The notes under the pieces were generated by a model. That model searched no databases. It saw only the letters and a program-made list of their open reading frames with translations, and was not told the DNA's origin. From Yersinia enterocolitica (lineage in GTDB: Bacteria; Pseudomonadota; Gammaproteobacteria; Enterobacterales; Enterobacteriaceae), in NCBI GenBank assembly GCA_002082245.2, contig NBTC02000002.1, positions 3,534,001 to 3,598,000 on the forward strand: 64,000 nucleotides of DNA. Reading direction: 5' to 3'. Position numbers and translations under genes: made by a program. Numbering within the stretch: position 1 is the first letter of the stretch; the number at the start of each line of letters is the position of its first letter. Positions 1-13,031 of the stretch are shown one piece after another.

Positions 1-134
1 ACAAATACCACTAATAGCGCGACGGCCAGCGCCACCACGGTTTTAGATACTGCTGGCGCACTGCGTTTTTTCCGGCTGGTGCTTTTGCGCCGCGCTCCTG
101 AGCGCCCTCGGCTTACATAATCTCTTTGTGCCAC
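1..134 (-). CDS. ftsN: FtsN, N-terminal fragment (cell division protein)
   Basis: Only the first 44 codons are in the window; the gene runs off the left edge. The start is GTG at 134. The reading begins VAQRDYVSRGRSGARRKS, followed by a very basic cytoplasmic tail and the start of a hydrophobic segment (VVALAVALLVVF). This is the FtsN layout: short cytoplasmic N-terminus, one membrane anchor, then a periplasmic part with a SPOR domain that would lie outside the window. FtsN activates septal peptidoglycan synthesis at the divisome. It lies just downstream of cytR on the same strand, as in E. coli. Identity rests on the N-terminus only. Confidence 0.85.
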   Translation of the reverse strand, partial: MAQRDYVSRGRSGARRKSTSRKKRSAPAVSKTVVALAVALLVVF

Positions 135-199
135 TATCGTTTCGCTGCGTCTTGATGATGGAATAAGTCCGTCATGTTACTGAACCCCTGAATATTTGC

Positions 200-1228
200 C
201 TAGCGTTTAGGCGCAGCAGTACTTTCCCTGACAATTAACTCGGTGTCTAACAACCGGGAGCCACTTTGTACTGAATGCCCTTGTAGCTGCTCAAGTAATA
301 GTAACATGGCTTGCTGACCAATTTGATAACGTGGTTGAGCCACGGTGGTCAAAGGGGGATCACAATACTGTGACAACTTCAGATCGTCAAAGCCTACCAG
401 CGAGACATCCTGCGGGATACGTAGTCCCATTCTCTTTGCCTGCCACATCGCGCCTATCGCCATCACATCATTGTGACAAAATATTGCTGTTGGGGGATGA
501 GGTAATGCCATCAGCACCGCAAAGGTTTCTGCGCCAGCTTCATAGCTAAAGTCACCGCGCATAATATAGTCACTGTCGACAGCGATACCATTACGACGCA
601 GTGCCTGAATATAGCCCTGGAGCCGATAATGACTTAGCGGCAAACTTTCCGGCCCGGCAACACAGGCAATACGTTTGTGCCCCAATTCATGTAGATAATT
701 AACCGCTTCATAAGCGGCAGTCAGATTATCGATATGTACCGTTGGCAGTTCCAGTTCAGGAGCGAACTCGTTTGCCATCACCATTGGCGGCAAATTGCGC
801 TGCTCTTCTTTGCTGGCATCAAAAGGCAGATTGGAACCTAACAACAACATGCCATCAATTTGCTTGGTAATGATCAGGTTAACGAAGCTACGCTCTTGCT
901 GGGTTTGTTGTGCGCAATCGCCAATTAAGATCAGATAACCTTGCTGGGCTGCCGCATACTCAATCCCTTGAATGATATCAGCAAAAAACGGGTCACTAAT
1001 ATCCGGTACAATAACCAGAATCGTGCGCGATTCATTACGTTTAATATTGCGGGACAAAGCATGAGGAGAATAACCCACCGCCAGAACAGCTTGCTCCACT
1101 TTTTGCCGGGTTACTGTTGACACTTTTTCCGGGTTCATCAGTGCGCGTGACACCGTCGCAGTTGAAACACCTGCCATTTCAGCAACGTCTTTCATGGTAG
1201 CCATCGTGAATTCTTTCTTATGTTCCAA
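200..1228 (-). CDS. cytR: CytR, LacI-family repressor of nucleoside uptake and catabolism
   Basis: 342 aa against 341 in E. coli. Residues about 12-60 form the LacI helix-turn-helix (MKDVAEMAGVSTATVSRALM) and hinge, followed by a periplasmic-binding-protein-like effector domain with PDISDPFF and IIQGIEYAAAQQGY. In E. coli CytR binds cytidine and represses deo, udp, cdd, nupC, nupG and tsx jointly with CRP. The start chosen is TTG at 1228, because AAGGAG lies about 8 nt upstream and this gives the E. coli length; an ATG at 1204 would remove eight residues and has a weaker ribosome binding site. Downstream of it on the same strand is ftsN, with a 65-nt gap. Confidence 0.95.
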   Translation of the reverse strand: MEHKKEFTMATMKDVAEMAGVSTATVSRALMNPEKVSTVTRQKVEQAVLAVGYSPHALSRNIKRNESRTILVIVPDISDPFFADIIQGIEYAAAQQGYLILIGDCAQQTQQERSFVNLIITKQIDGMLLLGSNLPFDASKEEQRNLPPMVMANEFAPELELPTVHIDNLTAAYEAVNYLHELGHKRIACVAGPESLPLSHYRLQGYIQALRRNGIAVDSDYIMRGDFSYEAGAETFAVLMALPHPPTAIFCHNDVMAIGAMWQAKRMGLRIPQDVSLVGFDDLKLSQYCDPPLTTVAQPRYQIGQQAMLLLLEQLQGHSVQSGSRLLDTELIVRESTAAPKR

Positions 1229-1473
1229 CGCCTTTCTCCTTGCTCTGGCTCCGAGCCAGCACTGATGCTTAATGCAGGCTTTCCGTCATTCTATACAGAT
1301 AGTGGGGGTAATTTGTTACCTAATTTGCATAAAAAGTGTGACATAAGTAGGTTTTTTCGAACTGGCTCGCAGAAAGCGGGGTAATCGATTGCTTTGTGGC
1401 ACAGATCAAACAATAAATTCCCCAAGTGAAAGAGAGAGTACTCAACGTTATTGGCATTAATTAAGGCGGGGAA
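1229..1473. other. Intergenic region priA-cytR
   Basis: 245 bases between the end of priA and the start of cytR, both on the minus strand. It must hold the cytR promoter. An AT-rich stretch and a TGTGACATAAG-like half site (near 1338) are visible, which could be a CRP half site, but I cannot define a full operator or promoter here. Confidence 0.4.
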
Positions 1474-3678
<2,205 letters not shown>

Positions 3679-3721
3679 TCATCCTGATAACTAAAATTGG
3701 TCTAAATAAGTACAATTGGCC

Positions 3722-3845
3722 TATACCCTAAATAATTCGAGTTGCAGGAAGGCGGCAAGCGAGAAAATCCCGATGAGCTTACATGAGTAAGTGATTCGGG
3801 TTATTGAGCACAGCCAACGCACATGCAACTTGAAGTATGACGGGT
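3722..3845. repeat. ERIC element (intergenic imperfect palindrome), about 124 bp
   Basis: Starts TATACCC and ends GACGGGT. It contains GAGTTGCAGGAAGGCGGCAAG, then CGATGAGCTTACATGAGTAAG and GTGATTCGGG, and finishes with the arm TGCAACTTGAAGTATGACGGG. The centre matches the core used for ERIC-PCR primers. This is the best full-length ERIC copy in the window, and the 127-bp family size fits. It sits between the divergent priA and rpmE, upstream of the rpmE promoter. Confidence 0.9.
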
Positions 3846-3932
3846 CTAAATAAAGATTGAACAGTTTACACTGCGTGCTTCACAATGTGCGGATTCGATT
3901 GCGCGGTTTGGTCAAATTCTGTATGATTCGCC

Positions 3933-4085
3933 GCCTTTGGTATAATTCGATATCAAATCCTGTTAACAACCGTTGCTTACTTTATCCGCAGCTGTTCGTT
4001 AACAATCAAATTGTTATTTATCAATCGTGTGGTGTCTGGCGGAACAGGGCTGGATAGCGACACGGCCTAAATATAGAGGTTTTCC
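3933..4085 (+). promoter_or_regulatory. rpmE promoter and 5' leader
   Basis: TATAAT at 3941-3946 preceded by TGG gives an extended -10 (TGnTATAAT); no good -35 is visible. The leader to the rpmE ATG at 4086 is about 130 nt. In E. coli L31 represses its own translation through its leader (established for E. coli). A similar role here is inference; I did not fold the leader. Confidence 0.55.
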
Positions 4086-4301
4086 ATGAAACAAGGTATC
4101 CACCCTAAATACGAACAAGTTACTGCTTCTTGCTCTTGCGGTAACGTTATCAAGATCAACTCTACTGTTGGTCATGACCTGAATCTGGACGTGTGCGGCG
4201 AATGCCACCCGTTCTACACTGGCAAGCAGCGTGATGTTGCTACCGGTGGCCGTGTTGACCGCTTTAACAAGCGTTTCAGCATGCCGGGCGCTAAGAAGTA
4301 A
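4086..4301 (+). CDS. rpmE: Ribosomal protein bL31, zinc-containing form
   Basis: 71 aa beginning [19 protein letters not shown]. Cys16 and Cys18 plus the CGEC motif (Cys37, Cys40) supply the zinc ligands of the C+ form of L31, as opposed to the zinc-free YkgM paralogue. The protein belongs to the 50S subunit and bridges to 30S. GAGG lies just upstream of the ATG. A strong bidirectional terminator follows. The gene is divergent from priA and convergent with metJ. Confidence 0.97.
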   Translation: MKQGIHPKYEQVTASCSCGNVIKINSTVGHDLNLDVCGECHPFYTGKQRDVATGGRVDRFNKRFSMPGAKK

Positions 4302-4318
4302 TTATTGCCCGTCAGATG

Positions 4319-4345
4319 AAAAAGGCACCTTCGGGTGCCTTTTTT
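4319..4345. terminator. Bidirectional rho-independent terminator, rpmE / metJ
   Basis: The stem AAAAGGCACC / GGTGCCTTTT closes on a TTCG tetraloop and is followed by T6. The A-tract on the left means the reverse strand also ends in U residues, so it can serve rpmE (+) and metJ (-). Confidence 0.9.
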
Positions 4346-4397
4346 GTTTCTACATTTCAGGTTCACTATGACTAATGAACCGAGTGGTAGCTGGGGA

Positions 4398-4715
4398 TTA
4401 GTATTCCCAGGTATCGGGGTCAACACCCAACTCACGCATTAAAATTTTCGCGGCTTCCGGGATTTCATCGCTACGTTCTTTACGCAGGTCTTCGTCATTC
4501 GGTAGCGGCTGGCCGGTAAATGCATGCAAAAAGGCCTCACACAACAATTCACTGTTGGTGGCGTGGCGCAGGTTGTTCACCTGGCGGCGGGTCCGTTCAT
4601 CGGTGAGGATTTTTAACACCTTCAGCGGAATGGATACCGTAATTTTTTTGACCTGTTCGCTTTTCTTACCGTGTTCAGCGTAAGGGCTGACATACTCGCC
4701 GTTCCACTCAGCCAT
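4398..4715 (-). CDS. metJ: MetJ, methionine repressor
   Basis: 105 aa, standard length. A ribbon-helix-helix protein that uses S-adenosylmethionine as co-repressor. The DNA-contacting beta-strand lies in [19 protein letters not shown] (residues about 23-41), followed by the helix with [20 protein letters not shown]. It represses met genes by binding tandem 8-bp met boxes, which are visible upstream of metB and metF here. It is divergent from metB, so the intervening operators probably also control metJ itself. Confidence 0.97.
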   Translation of the reverse strand: MAEWNGEYVSPYAEHGKKSEQVKKITVSIPLKVLKILTDERTRRQVNNLRHATNSELLCEAFLHAFTGQPLPNDEDLRKERSDEIPEAAKILMRELGVDPDTWEY

Positions 4716-4989
4716 GGGACACCTTAAATTTGTCGGGAAAATACAAAATTCTGAAAACCGGCCAATTATGCCCGATCTTCGCTGTTCTCACTAAATAAAT
4801 GTCGATTTTACTAGAGCAACATCACCCATTTAATCATTTTACTACTTATTGATAGCCGTTACCTTTCGATATGGTCTTTGCGGTTAAACAAAACACCACC
4901 GAAAACTCACTGACATCATTAAGATAGTTAAAGCCTCTACAATTTTAGCGGTTATTATTCCATTGCTCAATCTATACGCAAAGAAGTTT
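4716..4989. other. metJ-metB intergenic region, left part
   Basis: AT-rich divergent promoter region. It must hold the metJ promoter(s). Apart from the met boxes at its right end (annotated separately) I see no further clear operator, RNA gene or coding sequence. Confidence 0.4.
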
Positions 4990-5029
4990 AGATGTCCAGA
5001 TGTATTGACGTCCGTAATTTGTGCGTCTA
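4990..5029 (+). promoter_or_regulatory. MetJ operator: five consecutive met boxes upstream of metB
   Basis: Five contiguous 8-mers fit the met box AGACGTCT to different degrees: agatgtcc (4990-4997), agatgtat (4998-5005), tgacgtcc (5006-5013), gtaatttg (5014-5021, weak) and tgcgtcta (5022-5029). Tandem 8-bp spacing is the form in which MetJ dimers bind cooperatively. Its position, 45-85 bp before the metB ATG, fits repression of metBL. Confidence 0.85.
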
Positions 5030-5073
5030 ATCTGGCGTAACATTTTCTTGATAACCGGCTGGTGGAAATCCAT

Positions 5074-6234
5074 ATGACGCGTAAACAGGCAACAATAGCA
5101 GTCCGTAGCGGGTTGAACGATGACGAGCAATACGGCTGCGTTGTCCCCCCGATTCACCTCTCCAGTACCTATAATTTTATCGATTTTAATCAGCCGCGCG
5201 CACATGATTATTCACGTCGCGGGAATCCGACGCGCGATGTGGTACAGCGTGCACTGGCGGAACTGGAAGGTGGTGCGGGTGCAGTCATGACCAGCAGCGG
5301 GATGTCGGCGATTCATTTGGTTTGCACCACATTCCTAAAACCGGGTGACTTGCTGGTCGCCCCACACGACTGTTACGGCGGCAGTTATCGTTTATTCGAT
5401 AGTCTGAGCAAGCGCGGTGCTTATCGGGTGCTGTTTGTCGATCAGGGTGATGAAACGGCATTGAGCCGGGCCTTGGCGGAAAAACCCAAGCTTATATTGA
5501 TTGAAACACCCAGTAATCCGCTGCTACGGGTGGTAGATATTGCCGCTATCTGCAAGGCGGCACATGCAGTAGGTGCTCTGACGGTTTGTGATAACACGTT
5601 CCTCAGCCCTGCCTTGCAGCAGCCACTCTCTTTAGGGGCGGATTTGGTGGTTCACTCCTGTACTAAATACCTAAATGGTCACTCTGATGTGGTCGCTGGT
5701 GCGGTAATTGCCAAAGATCCTGAGCTGGCGGTTGAGCTGGCATGGTGGGCGAATAATATCGGGGTAACGGGGGCAGCATTTGATAGCTACCTGTTATTAC
5801 GCGGTTTGCGTACCTTGTCGCCACGTATGGCTCAGCAGCAACGTAACGCGGATGAGATTGTTCGTTATTTACAGCAGCAGCCTTTAGTGAAAAAGCTGTA
5901 TCATCCTTCTCTGCCACAACATCCCGGCCACGAAATTGCCTGCCGTCAGCAGTCTGGTTTCGGTGCGATGCTCAGTTTTGAGCTTGATGGTGATGAACAG
6001 CTACTGCGTCGCTTCCTCTCAGCCCTTGAGTTATTTACTCTGGCGGAGTCTTTGGGCGGTGTGGAAAGTCTGATTTCCCATGCAGCGACCATGACCCATG
6101 CCGGTATGGCACCAGAAGCGCGCATTGCCGCAGGTATTACTGACAGCTTGTTGCGCATTTCCGTGGGTATTGAAGACAGCGAAGATTTGATTGCCGATTT
6201 GGAAAATGCTTTCCAGTTGGCGGGAACGAGGTAA
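5074..6234 (+). CDS. metB: MetB, cystathionine gamma-synthase
   Basis: 386 aa from ATG 5074, matching E. coli MetB, which also begins MTRKQATIAVRSGLNDDEQ. An in-frame GTG at 5062 would add four residues and is less likely. The enzyme joins O-succinylhomoserine and cysteine to give cystathionine. PLP-enzyme hallmarks are visible: SRRGNPTRD near residue 45 and the lysine loop HSCTKYLNGHSDVVAG near 195, where the lysine forms the Schiff base. It is first gene of metBL; metL starts 2 nt after its stop, so the two are surely co-transcribed and probably translationally coupled. Confidence 0.97.
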   Translation: MTRKQATIAVRSGLNDDEQYGCVVPPIHLSSTYNFIDFNQPRAHDYSRRGNPTRDVVQRALAELEGGAGAVMTSSGMSAIHLVCTTFLKPGDLLVAPHDCYGGSYRLFDSLSKRGAYRVLFVDQGDETALSRALAEKPKLILIETPSNPLLRVVDIAAICKAAHAVGALTVCDNTFLSPALQQPLSLGADLVVHSCTKYLNGHSDVVAGAVIAKDPELAVELAWWANNIGVTGAAFDSYLLLRGLRTLSPRMAQQQRNADEIVRYLQQQPLVKKLYHPSLPQHPGHEIACRQQSGFGAMLSFELDGDEQLLRRFLSALELFTLAESLGGVESLISHAATMTHAGMAPEARIAAGITDSLLRISVGIEDSEDLIADLENAFQLAGTR

Positions 6235-6236
6235 GC

Positions 6237-8672
6237 ATGAATGCAACAGCGGTAGCAGCGGCGGTGACCGGCCGTCAACTGCATAAGTTTGGTGGTAGTA
6301 GCCTTGCGGATGTGAAGTGTTACCTGCGGGTGGCCAATATTATGGCCAATTACAGTCATCCTGGTGATCTGATGGTGGTGTCTGCGGCAGGCAGTACCAC
6401 CAACCAACTGATTAGCTGGTTGAAACTGAGCCAAAGTGATCGTCTTTCTGCTCATCAGGTGCAACAAAATTTACGTCGTTATCAACATGATCTGATCAGT
6501 GGTTTATTGTCTCCAGAAATGGCCGAACCGCTGATTAGTGAGTTTATCCATGATTTGGAGCGTCTGGCGGGCCTGCTGGATAACAAAGTCGACGATGCAA
6601 TTTACGCCGAAGTGGTGGGGCACGGTGAGATTTGGTCCGCCCGTTTGATGGCGGCGGTTTTAAACAAGCAGGATATGAACGCCACCTGGCTGGATGCCCG
6701 TAGTTTCCTGCGTGCAGAGCGTGCGGCACAACCACAAATCGATGAAGGCCGTTCTTACCCGCTGTTACAACAATTAATGGCCCAGCACCCACATCAACGT
6801 TTGGTGGTGACAGGGTTTATCTCGCGCAGTAATTCCGGTGAAACCGTGCTGCTGGGGCGTAACGGCAGTGACTACTCGGCGACACAAGTCGGGGCGCTGG
6901 CGGGTGTCGAGCGCGTGACCATCTGGAGTGATGTTGCTGGGGTATACAGTGCTGACCCACGCAAAGTAAAAGATGCCTGTCTGTTACCGTTGCTACGATT
7001 GGATGAAGCCAGTGAATTGGCCCGTCTGGCAGCACCGGTGCTGCATACCCGCACGCTACAGCCGGTTTCAGGCAGCGATATCGATTTACAACTGCGTTGT
7101 AGTTATCAGCCAGAGCAGGGTTCAACCCGCATTGAGCGCGTACTGGCATCAGGTTCGGGGGCGAAAATCGTTACCAGCCATGATGATGTCTGCCTGATCG
7201 AATTGCAGATTGCCGGTCATCACGATTTCTCGCTGGCGCAGAAAGAGATTGATTTGCTACTCAAACGTGCGCAAATCAAACCGCTAGCCACCGGTATTCA
7301 TCCCGATCGCAATCTGTTGCAACTCTGCTATACCTCCGAAGTAGTTAACAGTGCACTAAGAGTGCTGGAAGATGCCGCGCTGCCGGGTAAATTATCCCTA
7401 CGCGAAGGGCTGGCACTGGTCGCACTGGTGGGCGCGGGGGTTTGCAAGAACCCACTGCACAGCCACCGGTTCTACCAACAGTTAAAAGATCAGCCAGTTG
7501 AGTTTATTTGGCAGGCAGAAGATGGGATCAGCATGGTGGCCGTTTTGCGCCTTGGTCCGACTGAACACCTGATTCAGGGCTTGCACCAGTCACTGTTCCG
7601 TGCAGAAAAACGCATTGGTCTGATGCTGTTTGGCAAAGGTAATATTGGTGCCCGCTGGCTGGAACTGTTCGCCCGCGAGCAGAAGAATATCTCGGCGCGC
7701 AGTGGTTTTGAGTTTGTGCTAGCAGGTGTGGTGGATAGCCGCCGCAGCCTGTTAAGTTACGATGGGCTGGATGCCAGTCGGACATTGGCATTTTATGATG
7801 ACGAAGCCAAAGAGCAGGATGAAGAGTCGCTGTTTTTATGGATGCGAGCACACCCGTTTGATGATTTGGTGGTGCTGGATGTGACCGCTAGTGAGTCGCT
7901 GGCCGGACAATATCTGGATTTCGCCAGCTACGGTTTCCACGTTATCAGCGCCAACAAACTGGCCGGAGCATCCAGTAGCAATAACTACCGCCAAATTCGC
8001 GATGCTTTTGCCAAAACCGGCCGCCACTGGCTGTACAACGCCACGGTGGGCGCTGGCTTACCGGTTAACCACACGGTGCGTGATCTACGTGATAGCGGCG
8101 ACAGTATCTTGGCGATCAGTGGTATCTTCTCCGGCACGCTGTCGTGGTTATTCCTGCAATTTGACGGCACGGTACCCTTTACCGAATTAGTAGATCAAGC
8201 CTGGCAACAAGGTCTGACTGAGCCAGATCCACGGGTGGATCTTTCAGGCCAGGATGTGATGCGTAAACTGGTGATTCTGGCCCGTGAAGCGGGTTATGAC
8301 ATTGAACCGAATCAGGTGCGGGTGGAGTCGCTGGTGCCTGCTGGTGCTGATGTGGGGTCGGTAGATCAGTTCTTTGAAAATGGCGAAGCATTGAATCAGC
8401 AAATGATTCAGCGCTTAGAAGCCGCGAATGAGATGGGGTTGGTGTTACGTTACGTGGCACGCTTTGATGCTAATGGTAAGGCTCGAGTGGGCGTTGAAGC
8501 AGTCCGTGCTGACCATCCGCTGGCCTCATTGCTGCCGTGCGATAACGTCTTTGCCATTGAGAGCCGTTGGTATCGCGATAACCCACTGGTCATTCGTGGC
8601 CCAGGTGCCGGGCGTGATGTTACTGCTGGTGCAATTCAGTCTGATTTAAACCGCCTGTCTCAATTGCTGTAA
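6237..8672 (+). CDS. metL: MetL, bifunctional aspartokinase II / homoserine dehydrogenase II
   Basis: 811 aa (810 in E. coli). The N-terminal kinase begins with KFGGSSLADVKCYLRVA (residues about 17-33) and carries GRNGSDYSAT near 205. A degenerate ACT-like linker follows. The C-terminal homoserine dehydrogenase starts near residue 460 with the NAD(P)-binding GKGNIGARWLELF and contains NKLAG and GTLSWLF. It makes the homoserine used for methionine. It is repressed by MetJ with metB rather than by feedback inhibition, which is known for this isoenzyme. Confidence 0.97.
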   Translation: MNATAVAAAVTGRQLHKFGGSSLADVKCYLRVANIMANYSHPGDLMVVSAAGSTTNQLISWLKLSQSDRLSAHQVQQNLRRYQHDLISGLLSPEMAEPLISEFIHDLERLAGLLDNKVDDAIYAEVVGHGEIWSARLMAAVLNKQDMNATWLDARSFLRAERAAQPQIDEGRSYPLLQQLMAQHPHQRLVVTGFISRSNSGETVLLGRNGSDYSATQVGALAGVERVTIWSDVAGVYSADPRKVKDACLLPLLRLDEASELARLAAPVLHTRTLQPVSGSDIDLQLRCSYQPEQGSTRIERVLASGSGAKIVTSHDDVCLIELQIAGHHDFSLAQKEIDLLLKRAQIKPLATGIHPDRNLLQLCYTSEVVNSALRVLEDAALPGKLSLREGLALVALVGAGVCKNPLHSHRFYQQLKDQPVEFIWQAEDGISMVAVLRLGPTEHLIQGLHQSLFRAEKRIGLMLFGKGNIGARWLELFAREQKNISARSGFEFVLAGVVDSRRSLLSYDGLDASRTLAFYDDEAKEQDEESLFLWMRAHPFDDLVVLDVTASESLAGQYLDFASYGFHVISANKLAGASSSNNYRQIRDAFAKTGRHWLYNATVGAGLPVNHTVRDLRDSGDSILAISGIFSGTLSWLFLQFDGTVPFTELVDQAWQQGLTEPDPRVDLSGQDVMRKLVILAREAGYDIEPNQVRVESLVPAGADVGSVDQFFENGEALNQQMIQRLEAANEMGLVLRYVARFDANGKARVGVEAVRADHPLASLLPCDNVFAIESRWYRDNPLVIRGPGAGRDVTAGAIQSDLNRLSQLL

Positions 8673-8684
8673 TTTGCATTAACT

Positions 8685-8725
8685 CGCCTCTTCTGCTTAA
8701 GCGGAGGAGGCGAAACTGCCTCTTT
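8685..8725 (+). terminator. metL terminator (two alternative hairpins)
   Basis: CGCCTCTTCTGC (8685-8696) can pair with GCGGAGGAGGCG (8701-8712) using two G-U pairs. Alternatively GAGGC pairs with GCCTC across GAAACT and is followed by TTT. Together they give a plausible end of the metBL transcript. Confidence 0.65.
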
Positions 8726-8919
8726 AACCCATCCCCTCTTTAATGCCGGTCCCCAAGAGCGCATATTGCTGACAGGCAGTAAGCGAATACCGCGAACCCC
8801 TGTAACTTCAAGGGTTAGAGGTCTACATGAATTTTCCGCGTATGGCGTGTGAAGATTAATCATCACCCTAAACTTATTTAAAAGTTGACTCTTTAGCCAA
8901 CTTCCGTCATTTTCTATTT

Positions 8920-8943
8920 AGCCGTCTAAACGTATAGACGCTC
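8920..8943 (+). promoter_or_regulatory. MetJ operator upstream of metF
   Basis: Three contiguous met boxes: agccgtct (8920-8927), aaacgtat (8928-8935) and agacgctc (8936-8943), each close to AGACGTCT. They lie about 58-81 bp before the metF start, consistent with MetJ repression. Confidence 0.85.
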
Positions 8944-8994
8944 ATAAATGAGCGGTAACAGATAACATAAGTCGTCATAACGACAATGGAGTAA

Positions 8995-9885
<891 letters not shown>

Positions 9886-9891
9886 GTTGTT

Positions 9892-9912
9892 AAAGGGGCG
9901 CTGGCCCCTTTT
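9892..9912 (+). terminator. metF terminator
   Basis: Hairpin AAAGGGGC / GCCCCTTTT just after the metF stop, with T4. The A-tract on the left could serve ppc in the reverse direction, but ppc ends about 60 bp to the right. Confidence 0.75.
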
Positions 9913-9973
9913 CATCATAATCATCAAGTAAACAAAAGATAATCAGGGGAATCGCTTCCCCCAAAATCAATGG

Positions 9974-12610
9974 TTAACCTGTATTGCGCATGCCCGCAGC
10001 GACACCGGCGATAGTCACCATCAATGCCTGCTCAACACGGGCATCTGGGTGCTCATGCTGGCGCGAACGGTGCAACAGCTCAGCTTGCAGCACGTTCAGT
10101 GGATCGGTATACACATTACGCAACGCGATCGATTCCGCAATCCACGGTAAATCAGCCATCAAGTGGTCATCGTTGGCGATAGCCAGCACCACTTTAATAT
10201 CCGCGGCTAACTGGTCACGTAATTGCTGACCCAACGGCCACAGTGATTTATCCACTAAACGTTGGTCGTAATACTCCGCCAGCCACAAATCAGCTTTGGC
10301 GAACACCATTTCCAGCATCCCGATACGGGTAGAGAAGAATGGCCAGTCACGACACATCGTGGCTAATACTTCTTTCTTACCGGCATCAATCGCTTTTTGC
10401 AAACCGGCCCCCGCACCCAGCCAGGCAGGTAGCATCAGGCGGTTTTGTGTCCAAGCGAAAATCCATGGAATGGCACGTAAGCTCTCGACTCCGCCATCCG
10501 CACGGCGTTTTGCCGGGCGAGAACCCAATGGCAACTTACCTAATTCCAGCTCTGGGGTCGCGGCGCGGAAGTAAGGGACAAACTCAGGATTCTCACGCAC
10601 GTAGCCGCGATACATATCGCAGGAAGCGTCCGATAGAATGTCCATCACCTCAACCCACTCTTTCTTCGGCTCTGGCGGCGGTAACAGATTGGCTTCCAGA
10701 ATCGCTCCGGCATACAGCGCCAGACTGCTGATAGTGACTTCCGGCAGCCCAAATTTAAAGCGGATCATCTCGCCTTGTTCAGTGACGCGTAAGCCGCCTT
10801 TTAAGCTACCCGGAGGCTGAGAGAGCAGAGCTGCATGTGCAGGCGCACCGCCACGGCCGATAGAACCGCCACGACCGTGGAACAGCGTCAGAGAGATACC
10901 AGCCTTCTCACAGGTTTTGATCAACGCATCTTGCGCCCGATATTGCGCCCAGGATGCTGCCATTACGCCGGCATCTTTTGCCGAGTCGGAATAGCCAATC
11001 ATCACCATCTGCTTGCCTTGGATCAGGCCGCGATACCAGTCGATATTTAGCAACTGGGTCATTACTTCGTCGGCATTGTTCAGGTCATCAAGGGTTTCGA
11101 ACAATGGCGCAACTGGCAGCGTGAATGGGCAACCCGCTTCTTTCAGCAGTAAATGTACTGCCAGCACGTCTGATGGCACTTTAGCCATGGAGATAACGTA
11201 AGCGGCGATAGAGCCTTGTGGTGCTTCGGCAATCACCCGGCACGTTTCCAGCACTTCTTGTGTATTAGCACTCGGTTCCCATTTCAGCGGAACCAGTGGG
11301 CGCTTGGAGTTCAGCTCGCGGATCAGGAAGGCTTGTTTGTCCGCCTCAGACCAGCTTTCATAATCGCCGAGGCCCAGATAACGGGTCAGTTCAGCGATGG
11401 CATCGGTGTGGCGGGTACTTTCCTGGCGTACATCGATACGCACCAATGGCACACCAAAACAGCGTACGCGGCGCAGGGTGTCCAGCAGTTGGCCGTTAGC
11501 AATGATCTCCATGCCACAGGCTTTCAGAGACTGATAACAGGCGTAAAGTGGGTCCCACAGTTGGTCATTACTCACCAGCAAATCAGTCGGTGGCAAGACA
11601 CGTTCGCCTTTCAGACGGTCTTCCAGATAAGCCTGAGTATTGGTCAACTGGGTACGGACGCGTTTCATTAATTCGCGATAAGGTTCGACCACCTCTTCGC
11701 CACCGGCCAATTCACGCAGTTCCGGGGTACATTCCGACATGGACAGCTCTGATACCAACACTTGAATATCACGCAAGAACAGGTCGGTGGCTTTCCAACG
11801 GCTGAGTAACAGCACATGGCGGGTAATTTCAGCGGTAACGTTCGGGTTACCGTCACGGTCCCCCCCCATCCAAGAGGTGAAGCGTATTGGCACGGCCTCT
11901 ACAGGCAAGCGGTAATCGAGCGAGTTTTGTAACTGCTCGTTAAACTCACGCAGGAATGCGGGCACACCTTCCCACAGGCTGTTTTCAACCACGGCAAAGC
12001 CCCATTTGGCTTCATCTACTGGGGAAGGGCGTATTTTACGAATTTCGTCAGTATGCCACGATTGTGCAACTAACTGGCGCAAACGACGCATGATCTTGTT
12101 GCGTTCGTAATCGGCTAAGTCATTGTGATCCAACTGGCTCAGGCAGGTATTCACTTCCACCAGTTTGTGGATCAGGGTGCGACGTGTAATTTCGGTTGGG
12201 TGAGCGGTTAACACCAACTCAATGGATAACTCATCAACCGCGCTGCGCATATCTTTCTCACTCAGCTTTTTATCTTTTAAGCGAGTGAAAAGCTGGGCCA
12301 GAGCTTCTGGGTTACTTGCGGCTTCACCGTGTGGTGAAATACTGTGATATTGCTCTGCCGTATTCGTCAGATTGAGGAATTGGCTAAAAGCACGGGCTAC
12401 CGGCAGCAGCTCGTCGTTGGACAGATTTTGCAGCGTGGTCAGCAGTTCTTGACGGCTCGCTTCATTACCAGCACGCGAAGATTTGGATAATTTACGGATG
12501 GTTTCTACTTTTTCAAGGATGTGTTCACCAAGCGCTTCTTTGATGGTGTCCCCGAGTAGCGTACCGAGCATACTGACGTTACTTCGCATTGCGGAATATT
12601 GTTCGTTCAT
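9974..12610 (-). CDS. ppc: Phosphoenolpyruvate carboxylase
   Basis: 878 aa (883 in E. coli). It carboxylates PEP to oxaloacetate to refill the TCA cycle and feed the aspartate family, including the methionine, threonine and arginine precursors made by its neighbours. Visible catalytic blocks are [14 protein letters not shown] near residue 133 (active-site His) and the glycine-rich [19 protein letters not shown] near 575. The C-terminus is MRNTG, the invariant end that binds inhibitory aspartate. It starts at ATG 12610. It is convergent with metF and divergent from nothing close: an ERIC-like repeat lies upstream. Confidence 0.97.
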   Translation of the reverse strand: MNEQYSAMRSNVSMLGTLLGDTIKEALGEHILEKVETIRKLSKSSRAGNEASRQELLTTLQNLSNDELLPVARAFSQFLNLTNTAEQYHSISPHGEAASNPEALAQLFTRLKDKKLSEKDMRSAVDELSIELVLTAHPTEITRRTLIHKLVEVNTCLSQLDHNDLADYERNKIMRRLRQLVAQSWHTDEIRKIRPSPVDEAKWGFAVVENSLWEGVPAFLREFNEQLQNSLDYRLPVEAVPIRFTSWMGGDRDGNPNVTAEITRHVLLLSRWKATDLFLRDIQVLVSELSMSECTPELRELAGGEEVVEPYRELMKRVRTQLTNTQAYLEDRLKGERVLPPTDLLVSNDQLWDPLYACYQSLKACGMEIIANGQLLDTLRRVRCFGVPLVRIDVRQESTRHTDAIAELTRYLGLGDYESWSEADKQAFLIRELNSKRPLVPLKWEPSANTQEVLETCRVIAEAPQGSIAAYVISMAKVPSDVLAVHLLLKEAGCPFTLPVAPLFETLDDLNNADEVMTQLLNIDWYRGLIQGKQMVMIGYSDSAKDAGVMAASWAQYRAQDALIKTCEKAGISLTLFHGRGGSIGRGGAPAHAALLSQPPGSLKGGLRVTEQGEMIRFKFGLPEVTISSLALYAGAILEANLLPPPEPKKEWVEVMDILSDASCDMYRGYVRENPEFVPYFRAATPELELGKLPLGSRPAKRRADGGVESLRAIPWIFAWTQNRLMLPAWLGAGAGLQKAIDAGKKEVLATMCRDWPFFSTRIGMLEMVFAKADLWLAEYYDQRLVDKSLWPLGQQLRDQLAADIKVVLAIANDDHLMADLPWIAESIALRNVYTDPLNVLQAELLHRSRQHEHPDARVEQALMVTIAGVAAGMRNTG

Positions 12611-13031
12611 ATGACCCCTGACCCATATCCCCTTCGCCCTTGACGCCGCAGGGTGGTTAGCGACGCTTACTCACCTGAATCACTGACCGGTGTCAGCTTA
12701 TCGGGATTAATGAGCCTCAAAGAGGCTCACCCTGCGGGCTAGCATAAATGCTGTTCAAATCGGTCTTCAACCGATTTGTCTTTCACTTGCTGCCTACCTG
12801 CAACGCCAATGACTTTGGGTATAAACTTTTATGGTTTCTTTTTGTAAATTAATTTCACCCAAAAGGCCGAGATGGACAATTCCACTCGCCACGTTCAATT
12901 CCATACTCCAATTGACACTATTTTTAGCAAAAAAACATCAATTTTAGGGATATTGCTGAAATTTAATTACCAAGGTCAGGTTATCAGTCTTCCTAATAGG
13001 CAAAATTGATCGCCTACCCCATAAGAGGTAA
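12611..13031. other. argE-ppc intergenic region
   Basis: 421 bases between two minus-strand genes. The ppc-proximal half is an extended ERIC-like element (annotated separately); the rest is AT-rich and must carry the ppc promoter and the end of the argE transcript. No coding sequence seen. Confidence 0.45.
12625..12823. repeat. Extended ERIC-like element with extra hairpins, about 199 bp
   Basis: Outer ends match the shorter copies in this window: ATATCCCCTTCG at the left and CAATGACTTTGGGTATA at the right, with CACCTGAATCACTGACCGGTG and GCTGCCTACCTGCAAC inside. Two extra hairpins are inserted: GAGCCTC/GAGGCTC (near 12713-12729) and a 9-bp stem at 12755-12777. The copy at 30004-30221 has the same extra module. 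Family name uncertain: an ERIC subtype or one of the described Yersinia palindromic repeats. Confidence 0.75.

Noticed and set aside
3722..3845. CRISPR or transposon end
   Set aside because: The dispersed palindromes have no spacer array, no transposase and match the ERIC pattern with conserved ends.
8660..8866. 68-codon minus-strand reading frame downstream of metL
   Set aside because: It runs through the metL terminator hairpins in the metL-metF gap; no ribosome binding site or recognisable family.
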